From assembly GCA_022059125.1 (NCBI GenBank), contig JAEUWY010000020.1, positions 2,356,001-2,420,000 on the forward strand: a stretch of DNA of 64,000 bases. Direction: 5' to 3'. The notes beneath the pieces are model-generated. The model made no database searches and was not told the origin of the DNA. It worked only from the letters and a program-made list of their open reading frames with translations. This DNA comes from Corynespora cassiicola. Lineage: Eukaryota > Ascomycota > Dothideomycetes > Pleosporales > Corynesporascaceae. A program made the translations under genes and the position numbers. Shown here piece by piece: positions 46,102-56,019 of this stretch (position 1 is its first letter; each line of letters starts with the position of its first letter).

Positions 46102-48122
46102 ATGGCGCTCGGCATCATCGAACCGCGGACGACTGCTAAGCCGCCGGGGACTGAGTACCTCGTCGACACGGCCCAGACGCGCGAAGAGCACGCCTTGGAG
46201 CACACCAACCTGCAGCACGGCAAAGGCACCGTGCGTGTAGATCCCATCCCACAACCCCAATCCATATTCTAATATGCCATGTGCCCAGAAAACCGACATC
46301 ATTCTGATCCCCCAACCCTCCGACGACCCAAATGACCCACTCGTAAGCCCCTCAGCCCACCACTCCCCCCCAAAAAACTATCCCACAGTCCTAAGCCCCA
46401 CTAACGCATGCTCTCGCCCCGCAAACAGCGCTGGTCCACCTGGAAGCGCGAATCCACCTTCGCCTTCCTCTTCTTCAACTGCATCATCTTCGCCGCCTGC
46501 CCGGGCCCCATGATCGCCCCCGCCACCCTCGCCCTCTCCCTCACCCTCCGCGTCCCCATCAAAGAAATCTCCCAGCTCTCCGGCTACCAGCTCCTCGTCG
46601 TTGGCGCCCTCGGCCCCCTCGTCTCCGTGCTCGCGCAAAAGTTCGGCAAGCGCCCGCAATTCCTGCTCGCGGCCGTGTTTGGCGTCGTCGGCACCGGCAT
46701 CTGCGTCGCCGCGTTCGAGTACGAGAGCAGCGATTTGGGCAAGACGTATGACGTGCTGCTTGCGGGGCGCATGGTGCAGGGCGTGGGGACGACGGCGTGG
46801 GAGAGCTTGAGCGTGGCGGCGATTGGGGATGTGTTTTTTTTGCATGAGAGGGGGGTTAGGACGGCCTTGTTGGTGCTCACGCTCGCGTGCTTGAGTTCGC
46901 TGGTCTCCATCGTGGCGGGGGTCACGTACGAGAATCTGGGCGCGAGGAACTTGTTTGTGGTTCTGTTGCCGATTCAGGTCTTTGGGCTTGTGGGCACGTT
47001 TTTCTTTTTGCCCGAGAGCCAGTTTCGGAGGGAGGGGGTGGCTGGCGAGAGTGTGGGTTTGGGTGTGGGTGAGGAGGGGGAGGAGAAGGGAGTGTTGGAG
47101 CGGGAGGTGGTTGAGGCACAGGGCGAGGGTGCGGCCGTGACGGTGGAGAAGAGGACGTATTGGCAGGATTTGAGGCTGACATCCGGGACACACAACCAGG
47201 AGAACGTGTTCAAGCTCCTGGGCCAGATCTTTGTACACCTGCTCAATCCGGCCGTGATTTGGATCCAGCTCGTGAGCGCCGTTTTGGTGGTGAGTACTTC
47301 AACCCTACAGGTGTTTTTTTTTTTTTTTTGGTGGGCAAATTGATCCCAAGACTGACTGAATTACTTCACAGTCCCTCTTTGTAGGCACGGCCTACACCCT
47401 CGCCCAAATATTCACGCCCCCGCCCTACAATCTCTCTGTCTCCCAGAACGGCTACTTCTTCACTGGCGCGCTCGTTGGCGGCATCTTGGGTGTCTCCGCG
47501 GGACCGTTGTGTGACTTCTCTGCTCGCCGCCTCGCTAGGAAGAACGGCGGCGTCTATGAGGCGGAGTTCCGCATCCCGGTGTGCGTACTGGCAGTCGTGG
47601 TGTTTGCGGTCGGCTGGTTCACTTTTGGTTGGGCGCTCGATCATCCGACGTATGAGCGCGTCTATCTTTGCAGCTTTTGCTATGGGGCTGTGAGTTTTGG
47701 GACGAGTGTTGCGAGTACGAGTGGGGGGCTGTATATTTTGTGAGTGATTATATCTTTTCCTATTCCTATTTGAAAGTAATCAAGGGGGTTTTTGGATGAG
47801 TGGCGGAACTAATTGTGGTGACAGGGATGCGTTTAAAAAGTACTCGACCGAGATTTTCATCTTGCAGATGATGATTAAGAACTTCTTATTTTACGCGTTT
47901 AGTACGTTTGTCAATGAGTATGCGGCGGAAAAGGGGCCGGGTCACATGTGCAGGGTGTGGGGTATTGTTACGCTTTGTGGATTTACGACTTGTGTGCCCA
48001 TGTGTGAGTGTCTGCAGCGCTCGGGTCCGCTTTCAAAACGCTTACCGCAACCAGATATCTTTGGAAAAGTGAACCGTGTTTGGATGCATAAGACTTGGAG
48101 CAGGTGGTTCGGGGAGACATAA
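46102..48122 (+). CDS. MFS transporter, DHA1-like
   Basis: Twelve-helix major-facilitator carrier, predicted 552 residues from exons 46102-46230, 46289-46342, 46429-47289, 47372-47739, 47825-48003 and 48055-48122. The N-terminal tail has family hallmarks ALGIIEPR, HGKGT, and PQPSDDPNDPLRWSTWKR just before helix 1. Helix 1 contains CPGPMIAPATLALSL. The loop between helices 2 and 3 has KFGKRPQ, and helix 4 RMVQGVGTTAWESL. A long hydrophilic central loop lies between helices 6 and 7 (residues about 255-305). The end is MYIFGKVNRVWMHKT, joined by splicing. DHA1-type fungal carriers move drugs, polyamines or small organic acids, usually outward with proton exchange. In this cluster it may import the aromatic substrate or export toxic intermediates; the direction is not readable. 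Confidence 0.9.
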
Positions 48123-48939
48123 AAGTTGAAGAGAATAAGTCGTGATATATAACGATTACTAGAATGCCGACAGCTACTGTTCCTACGGTGAATAAGTTGT
48201 GCACAAGTGACCATCCGCCATGCCCTCGTCAATACTCTAGATTCTTTATAACGTAAACACCCGTAAGAAATTGGACAATTCAACATCAGGATTTGTTAAA
48301 ATGTAAGTGAAGTGAATTTGAGGCGTTGGTAAATTTTCGGTTTTACATGATGGGAACCACAGAACTTGCATGGTAACACGTTGGTATAGCGGAGAACATG
48401 GTCAATGTTGGATTTCTGGCTGATCCAATATTCAGGCTTAACTTTGTATCAACGTGCCGCCTGATTGAATCTTTAACCGTAGACTTTAATTCATTCAAAA
48501 CACCATGCTTGGCGTTGGCGTTGATGCGGTGCCCAGCACGGAGGTCGGGCGAACATTGCACCATCGCCTGTTAGGACGGCCCGACGTACGAAAAGCTCAT
48601 GCCAGGGACATCAAGGACTAGCGGGGTCGGAGTCTCTTGGGTCCGAGAAAATTACTTATTTCCATCGTGAAACTGATTCAGGCGGAGTTAAGAAAGTACA
48701 ATAGGAGATATCGTGTACTTATGACCGTGGGGTAACAAGATTAAGGTCACGTGTTCGTCCACTACTGTAATTGATGCCAAATTCCAAGCAGAGAATGAGC
48801 TCCGAAACAGCGAGATAAATTTTGAGTTTAATATAAAAAGTGTGAAAAGATGCAACTAGATGTCTATCCAGCCTGAATATCTATAAAATCACTGCCATTC
48901 CCATCTTTAAAGCCAAACCAAGATAAGCCACCAACCACC
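48123..48939. other. Intergenic region
   Basis: AT-rich, with no coding capacity recognised. A TATAAAA sequence lies near 48,832, about 105 nt before the dehydrogenase ATG. Confidence 0.4.
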
Positions 48940-49836
48940 ATGTCCAAAGTCATCCTCATCACCGGTGCCTCCACAGGCTTCGGTGCCCTAGCCGCCCGCC
49001 TAATGGCCCAAAATGGCCACATAGTCTACGCTGGCGTACGTCCCCACGAGTCATCCCAGATCGCCGACGCCGCCGCCTTCGCCGCCTCGAACAAAGTCGA
49101 CCTGCGCACTGTGCACCTCGACGTCCTAGACACGGCCAGCGTCAACACCGCAGCTGAGACCGTCATCCGCGAGTCCGGACGCATCGACGTTCTCCACCAC
49201 AATGCTGGGTGGTCGGGCATGGGCCCCGCGGAAGCGTTCTCACCCGAGGAGCTGATGAAGTACCTAGATTTGAACCTCGTGGGGCCACAGAGAGTCATGC
49301 GCGCGGTACTGCCGCACATGCGAAAGGCCGGCCACGGCCTCGTCATGTGGACGTCGTCATCTAGCGTGAAGGGAGGCGTCACGCCCTTTGTTGGGCCTTA
49401 CTTTGCTTCGAAGGCGGCGATGGATTCGTTGGCGGTAACATACGCCGGTGAATTGGCGCGCTGGGGGATCGAGACGAGCATTATTGTCCCAGGGATCTTT
49501 CCCAGGGGTACGAATATGTTTCATACCCTGGGAAAGCCGGATCACCCAGAGATTGAGGCGGAGTACTTCGACGGTCCCTACAAGGGGTTTCAAGATCAGT
49601 TCATGGAGGGTGTGAACAAGTTTATCTCGCCTGATGCGGATGCTGCGAATGTGTCCAAGTTAATGGCTAGCATTGTGGAGATGGCACATGGGAAGAGGCC
49701 GTACAGGGTTCATCATGATCCTAGTGATGATGGGTCGGAGGTTGCGTGTGCTGTAGCAGACAGAATTAGGGCTGAGGCGCTTCGGAACTATGGGTTTGCG
49801 GACTTTCTGAAGCCAGCACAGAAGAGTCCGCAATGA
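48940..49836 (+). CDS. Short-chain dehydrogenase/reductase
   Basis: Classical SDR with a Rossmann fold, 298 residues in one exon. The cofactor motif is TGASTGFG (residues 8-15), followed by HLDVLD, the HHNAG motif (usually NNAG), the catalytic Ser in the WTSSSS stretch and YFASK (Y154, K158). The Arg in GVRPHE after the second strand suggests a preference for NADP(H). Reduction or oxidation of an alcohol/carbonyl pair is expected. In the cluster it could interconvert aromatic aldehydes and alcohols, but it stands 818 nt from the MFS gene at the cluster edge and may be unrelated. No introns are present. Confidence 0.9.
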   Translation: MSKVILITGASTGFGALAARLMAQNGHIVYAGVRPHESSQIADAAAFAASNKVDLRTVHLDVLDTASVNTAAETVIRESGRIDVLHHNAGWSGMGPAEAFSPEELMKYLDLNLVGPQRVMRAVLPHMRKAGHGLVMWTSSSSVKGGVTPFVGPYFASKAAMDSLAVTYAGELARWGIETSIIVPGIFPRGTNMFHTLGKPDHPEIEAEYFDGPYKGFQDQFMEGVNKFISPDADAANVSKLMASIVEMAHGKRPYRVHHDPSDDGSEVACAVADRIRAEALRNYGFADFLKPAQKSPQ

Positions 49837-50160
49837 TTTAATCAATCAATGCGATAATTTCATATCTCATCATAAAAAAACAGATGAGTTCAATTATTTG
49901 AGATATTCTTGAGAGAGGTCTTGAGAGCGGTGCGTCTTTTTCTCCTAATCCACGCCGCAGACTACGCCGCACTTGGCTCGCTTGCCACACCATGAACCTC
50001 AAGCCCACACCGTAAGAAAGCCTTCACACTTATATATTAGAGACGTTTTCTATTTTACTTAGCGTTTCAACTTTGATGAGAAGACTATCCCTCGTGCTCG
50101 GTATGCCAAGTCTTCTTTGTCCTATTGAGTATCAGACTGACCTCAGCAACTCCCCCGGTG
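49837..50160. other. Intergenic region
   Basis: AT-rich, nothing coding recognised. Confidence 0.4.
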
Positions 50161-51304
50161 ATGACTGCAGTGATGTATGAATCACAGATGCAGATGTATT
50201 TGATTTACCCTGAGCGCATCTATATACCCGGTTTCAAGGTACTTATCCCACCGAAGATCATCCATTGCTATATTTAATAGGTGCAGGTTATCTTTGCGTT
50301 TTGTGCACTGACCCTCACATTCTCTGCACTTAAATTCGTCTTTCGGCTCGAGCCACGTTACATGACGCGCATTGATGATACATTCGAATTCATAGGTTTG
50401 CTTTGCTTAATAAGTTCAATCGGAGTTTTGTACCATCACTTCGCGATCATATTTCGCATGCAAGCAAGTAACATGGATCCAAATGTCTTGATCACTCTAT
50501 CAGAGGCACTTGATCTAATGTTGACGAACAAATGGACCGACATTACCCTTGCACTCATGTGGGTGACCACATTTGCTATCAAAACCTCAGTCTTAGCCTA
50601 CGTTCGCAACCTCGTTCGCGATATCTCGCGGCGACTTGGCAAATACCACTGGTTTGCGGTTTCATATATAGCCGTGACATGGTTATTTATCATGGTGGAG
50701 CCAGTGGTTCTTTGTCAAAACCTAGAAATAGCTACTGATGAGTGACAGAATTACATATCGTATGATAATTTGTTACTGAAGGCTACAGGAAAATACATTT
50801 CAGGTACTGAATGGACAATGGATATTCATGTCATGTCTATAGCAATGGTTTTTGAAGTTGGGACAGACATTATGAGTATGTTGCTACCTCCGTTATTTTA
50901 GCTCTTATTCTTTTGGCTTATCCATTCGTAGTGGGGCTAATACCTGTAATTTTCTTGGAAACATCTGACCTGAAGCCAAGTGTGAAGATTGGTCTTGAAG
51001 TAATTCTTTTCATCTCCCCTGTAATGGTTATTATCAATTTAGTATTGATAGCAGGGTCTATTCACTCAAATATACAATTGAATGGTGAAAGAATATTCTG
51101 GCAGCTCTTTTGGCAATATATGGTATGTAGAATATTCCACATGACTGTTTTACAGAACTAACATGAATGAATCACCAGGAGGGCAGCATTGTAATTCTGA
51201 TGAGAATAAGGGCAGCATTTCATGGGATACTTACGGACCAGCAGCCAAGAGACACGGCGACCGATGCCAATTCAGATCAAACCGTACAACGTAACGAAAA
51301 TTAG
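50161..51304 (+). pseudogene. Rhodopsin-domain-like membrane protein gene, probably broken
   Basis: Hydrophobic segments with the order and spacing of the fungal Rhodopsin/SAT4-like domain occur from 50161: a first exon to 50238, then 50287 onward with five or so helices (for example ITLALMWVTTFAIKTSVLAYV). In that frame a TGA at 50743-50745 interrupts the sequence. Reading goes on in the same frame afterwards for about 45 more residues (to GTEWTMDIHVMSIAMVFEVGTDIM). The next part (LALAYPFVVGLIPVIFLETS, 50,907 onward) lies in another frame. Only 26 nt would be available for an intron there, too short for this genome. A normal 56-nt intron (51123-51178) joins the last exon. One nonsense and one frameshift therefore appear to disable it, unless unusual splicing rescues the frame. 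A related, intact gene lies at 26.4-27.9 kb. Confidence 0.55.
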
Positions 51305-52020
51305 CTTAGATTGCTGCGAATTAGTCCAAGATGAAAGGCATTTTAATTGGAAAGCAAATGTTCCCAAATCACTTGACTAGATATATTATAACATCTCTAG
51401 ATCTACTATCTGTTGGGTATCAAAATATAGAACTGATGATACACCTGTAAGCGAGGTTACATGACTTCCATGATATGGTGTAAACATGTGAAAGCCCTCT
51501 TCCAGACAGAAATAAAGTATCCTCGCAACGAAGTTGCTGACATTACCATAATAAATGGATGTAAAAGTGATTTATATCGTATGGGGAAGGTCAAAACTGC
51601 TGACGCTTATGACCTATGAGATAGATAAATTATCATTCCTGTGCTCAAAATTGTCCTCAGAAGGCTGTGGAAAAAAGTAAAAAAGGAGCTGCAGATTCCG
51701 GTCAACTTGAAATCACTCTTGTTGATGAGCCAGTTATGAATTGAGATTCGGGCACATGTGCGATTCCAGTAACCACTAAGGAGGATATCGCTTATCTCGC
51801 TCTTATTTGTATTCCGCATATGGCAGAAGGCTGCAGCCCGATACGTAATAAGGCAGCATTTTGGTTGAATGATGCTGATAAGCGGAAAAAGTGGGGTTTC
51901 AATTGTTCTATGATGAATTATGAACTTAGGTCTCAAGTTATATATAGAGTTGAAGCGTCGCTGGCGGGACACTTAATTTGCACCTGCAATAAAACTCAGC
52001 TGAATTTCTTATTTTTCATC
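51305..52020. other. Intergenic AT-rich region
   Basis: An open frame runs into the next gene from 51820, but it lacks protein-like content before 52021. Nothing else coding is seen. Confidence 0.4.
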
Positions 52021-53904
52021 ATGGAATCCATCTATGAGAAATTTCCATTACCAAGATTCTCAAGGTCCATTCGTCTCCTTGTCCCTGAATTTAAACCAGA
52101 ACAAACACGAATGGTTTACCGGTTCATCGTCGTAAGCCTAGACAAAAGTCCGAGGTATGCAGCCTTGTCATACGTCTGGGGAAATCCAAATCAGTCGGAG
52201 AAAATCCTTCTAGAAGAATATGATCATCATGTTACTGCCAATCTTCTGGACTGTTTCCACAAGATCCGTAACTTTTGGAAGCAACAGCAGAAACAAGGCT
52301 CTGAAGTACTACCCTTATGGGCAGATCAAGTGTGTATCAATCAGGAAAATCTGTCAGAGCGAGGGGAACAAGTTTCAATGATGGCAGATATATACTCAAG
52401 CGCAGAAAGAGTATACGTTTGTCTCGGAAATTCGCGTACAGCTGGGGATGCATGCCACATTCTCAGTTACCTGGATGAACAGATAAGCTGCCAAGTCGCA
52501 CGATATGGGTCAATTTGTGATATTCCAAATCTTTCAGCTGATGAGATTGATACTCATAGCTTCCTCAGATGGAATGCAATCCGGGAAATGCTGAAATGCC
52601 CTTGGTTTAGCCGTGCTTGGGTAGTGCAAGAAATTGGTCTCGCCAGAGCTGCCACTGTGTTATACGGCGACTGTAACTTCGAATGGATCATGCTAATGAG
52701 AGTCCTTGAATGGTTTTGTTGGCCAGCATTCAGACTGTATAACATACATCATCTTTCCGGATGGACCGCGTATGCTATCTGGGTGTCGTTCGATAGCCGT
52801 AGTCGCCAGTTTGCGAACAAGCTAGAGCCTTTCCCCTTTCTCGATCTCCTTAGCCACGCGGCATGTCGGTACAAAGCAACAGATCCACGTGATCATATCT
52901 TCGCATTCCTTGGTCATCCATCTGCAATTGGAGACGACTCGCAGCCAGCTCTCGTTCGGCCCGATTACACATCTTCTTTCCAACACATATATACCGAATT
53001 TGCCAAGAACTGGCTTGAAAGAAGTGGTCAGCCATACTTGCTCTCTTGCATCAATCACAAAGAGCTTCCAGGAGACGATGAAGTGAAGATGCCTTCATGG
53101 TGCCCGAGTTGGAATTATCTTCCACTAGGAGGTTCCCGCTTGAATTCCGAGCGGTATAAGGGAAACCAACACTATGCCGTTTCAAAATCTAGCGATTTCC
53201 GCTTCCATATTCTTCCAAAGAACCGCTTGATGATCCACGGTTTTCGATACGATACTGTCGCTCATGCACATACAAGTCTCGAACAGTTGCCTATTCCTAC
53301 CGATATAAACGTCGAGAATCCAAGATTCAGTATAAGCAACTTGAAAACAATCATCAAACTGAGTCATGCATGCTGCATTTTGTTGGAGCGGAAGAGGAGC
53401 TTCTCCATGGACCTTGGGTCCACACCACAGGATGATATTTTTGAGTTTATTTCTACAGCAAGCACTGGCAAACGTGTCAATGATTACTCTAAGGACAACC
53501 ACCTCGCGGATTTCAAGGAGTGTATTATCGAGGCACGAAATCTATGTGAGCTAGTAGCCGAAGACTCCATGGCTTCGCTCAAGTCGGCCTTAGACGCACT
53601 CACGAATGTTTTGCGACAATTCGGCGCTGGCGAAGATGTAGCCGGTTTCATGAATAACGTTGAGCTCGTCTGGGCGTCTCGGAGGTTTTTCATTACCAAT
53701 CAGGGCCATTTTGGCATTGGCCCAGAAATATTGACAGAAGGTGATGTCTGCTGCATAATTTCTGGAGCCCCAGTCCCATTCATCATAAGGCCCTTTACTT
53801 CATCGACATACCTGTTGGTTGGAGAGTGCTTCATCCACAAAATTATGTCCGGAGAAGCACTTGATCAGCCGGGCTTTGAATGGTCTGACATCGTAATTGA
53901 GTGA
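52021..53904 (+). CDS. HET-domain protein (heterokaryon incompatibility type)
   Basis: 627 residues in one exon. The three hallmark blocks of the HET domain are present: YAALSYVWG (residues 46-54), LWADQVCINQ (99-108) and, after ERGEQVSMMADIY, AERVYVCLG (128-136). WNAIREML..PWFSRAWVVQEIGLA follows, as usual. After the domain come ATDPRDHIFAFLG and a C-terminal region with the common pattern in which a final part (GDVCCIISGAPVPFIIRP) closes such proteins. HET proteins trigger cell death when unlike fungal individuals fuse; many genomic copies have no known partner and may serve general self/non-self recognition. The ATG at 52021 gives the family start; an in-frame extension to 51820 is unlikely. 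No STAND, NACHT or other partner gene stands beside it. Confidence 0.9.
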   Translation: MESIYEKFPLPRFSRSIRLLVPEFKPEQTRMVYRFIVVSLDKSPRYAALSYVWGNPNQSEKILLEEYDHHVTANLLDCFHKIRNFWKQQQKQGSEVLPLWADQVCINQENLSERGEQVSMMADIYSSAERVYVCLGNSRTAGDACHILSYLDEQISCQVARYGSICDIPNLSADEIDTHSFLRWNAIREMLKCPWFSRAWVVQEIGLARAATVLYGDCNFEWIMLMRVLEWFCWPAFRLYNIHHLSGWTAYAIWVSFDSRSRQFANKLEPFPFLDLLSHAACRYKATDPRDHIFAFLGHPSAIGDDSQPALVRPDYTSSFQHIYTEFAKNWLERSGQPYLLSCINHKELPGDDEVKMPSWCPSWNYLPLGGSRLNSERYKGNQHYAVSKSSDFRFHILPKNRLMIHGFRYDTVAHAHTSLEQLPIPTDINVENPRFSISNLKTIIKLSHACCILLERKRSFSMDLGSTPQDDIFEFISTASTGKRVNDYSKDNHLADFKECIIEARNLCELVAEDSMASLKSALDALTNVLRQFGAGEDVAGFMNNVELVWASRRFFITNQGHFGIGPEILTEGDVCCIISGAPVPFIIRPFTSSTYLLVGECFIHKIMSGEALDQPGFEWSDIVIE

Positions 53905-56019
53905 TTTCACAGTGCATGGATTTCGGGAAAGTATTCTGAATGATAGACATTGGGTGTCGAAAGACGAGAGCTGCCGGCTTTGGTATGAGCATGTAATTGG
54001 TATCATAACTTAAGAATGTGACTCTGTCCACCATTGTTGTATTAGAACCATTATTGAAGGTCTATTTATGCAAGAGCCTAGAAGGCTTTTTCAGTAGATC
54101 GCCTAAGCCTAGAGCGACAAGCTTGCATGAGCGGTTAGGAGGTCCATGCGTGAAGGCTGTTAGCCGCAGGCACGGTAGTCTAGCCCTGTCCAAGTTGCAA
54201 TGAAAAAGCAAAATACTTTGCTATATGATTGAGTGTAAATTCTGCTTATGTTTAAATGATAAGAGAAGGAACCAGCAAGTATCAGGCAAGAAACTGTCAA
54301 CAATATAACTGGACACTTGTCAGGAAAATGTGGCGATCCCAGGTCATCATGCGCATAACTTGGCTTTCGTGCATAGTTTTTGAGGCGGCCTAAAATACTT
54401 ATTTGCAGTATTATTTAAAGCTGAATTGGGTCGAAGATGTCACTGGTGCGGTCGCCTATTCTTTTGAGTTTGTCTTCTGTGCGGACCTATCCCATGTCTT
54501 GAGCAGTGGCGGCAGAAGATCGCAGTGGTTCCGCCGAAATACCTCCTACCCACGGGAGGTATTTTGTTAGTAGATGCGGGGTTGACCGGTCGCCTGAAGG
54601 GCCCTAGCTTTGCCTCCGAAGAAATGGCGACCCGAATTGTCGGCACATGTTCTCGGAGCAGTGATGAGTTGTGAGGCTTTTTGAAAGTAAAACTCATCCA
54701 TATCAACCATGAAGCTTGGAAAAAATCTAGGATGATCACGATAACAGACTACTGCAAGCAACGAAGCGGGGCTGCTACTGGCATCAACCCTCGTGTTCCG
54801 TACGGACGCTGCTTCGGGCTAACGGCCTCGAGGCTCAACAACAAGCGGCGCTTGTAGGCCGAAATGCTTGTGAGGGCTGCCTTGACCTCAAAAGGTAACC
54901 CGTAACTTTGCCAAAGCCCAAGCTCAGCGGAGTTTGGCTCAGTGTCGTTAGGCAGCGCGTGTACTCGAGACGCAGGAAGGGCCGTTGCAACGAGATTGAG
55001 GCCCACCACGAAGCGGCTGGCACACCCCAGACGCCTCCCGTGTACCCATGACACCGAAAAGCCCTGATTGGAGTTGGGAACACATTCTCCAGGATTTCGT
55101 AGGTAGATTACCCGCGGATGCGCCGATGCGCGCATTCTGCGATTGTCTTGTCTTTGGGCGCGCAGATAAAGCGCCCAGACGCACAGCCCTGATCAGACCG
55201 GGGCTATGCCTCAGTGACGGGCTGATCTGATGACAAAAATCTGACCATCTCAGGATCAGCCCTCGTTGACGCAGGAAAGGGTTGGTGCCGAGAGATGCAG
55301 GTCGTGGTATCTGTTGGTCTCCACCCCCTGTCCCCCGCCTCTTCGCTTGGCGTTCTCCGCCATTCTTGTCGGCGTCTGTGCCGTCTGCATGTCGCGTGTC
55401 TTGTCGCGTCGCCATGTGAACCTCATCGCTCGTATACCGGGGCCCATCTCACGGTCGCTTCATCATCATCTCATCCTTCAACTCTCCAGCTAGGCACTTG
55501 CAGTATTACGCGATGGCACTGGCGCGAGTGATAATCTCTTGAGTCTTTTAGCCTCTTGTCCTCTCTACCGGTGTGCAGCAGTCACGCCTTGGCCCAAGAT
55601 GACGGAGCCTGCTCATATTCCTTGGCCTGTTCTTGGAGATGGCCTCTCGTGGGCAAAACCTTGACCAAAATCTTGCTCGGCCTCATTCCAAGAAGCTCGG
55701 TCACAATCCTCCTCACTCTTGGCCGCAGACTCTGTGGGGACCCCACGAACCTGACGGCGCGCGACAAACGAAGACGGGTTGAGGTTGCAGTGGTCACCTT
55801 CGGAGATGCCGTTTGGGGATACTGTCGAAGGAGCATGCCTAGCCTAGTGTTGCAGCGATGAGCAGGAAGACTAGGCTCACGGGCACAGTCGAGCAGAGCG
55901 ATCGCCATCAATATATAACTGGGCGCGTCTCCGCTCAGGCCCCAGCTCTAGTCATCATCTCGAAGCTCAAAGTTGTTGTGGGGAACACTCCCAGAGCTCG
56001 AAGATTTTGAAGCTTCAAC
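53905..56019. other. Long intergenic region
   Basis: AT-rich to about 54,450, then GC-richer. Frames of up to 155 codons on the minus strand show no family motif. A perfect 10-bp hairpin lies at 54,537-54,564 (annotated separately). CT-rich DNA before 56,020 is the likely promoter of the transporter gene. Confidence 0.4.
54537..54564. repeat. Perfect inverted repeat, 10-bp stem and 8-nt loop
   Basis: AAATACCTCC at 54,537-54,546 and its exact reverse complement GGAGGTATTT at 54,555-54,564 flank the loop TACCCACG. No neighbouring gene explains it. Confidence 0.7.

Noticed and set aside
54948..55415. 155-codon minus-strand frame
   Set aside because: Overlaps other frames and shows no motif or structure.
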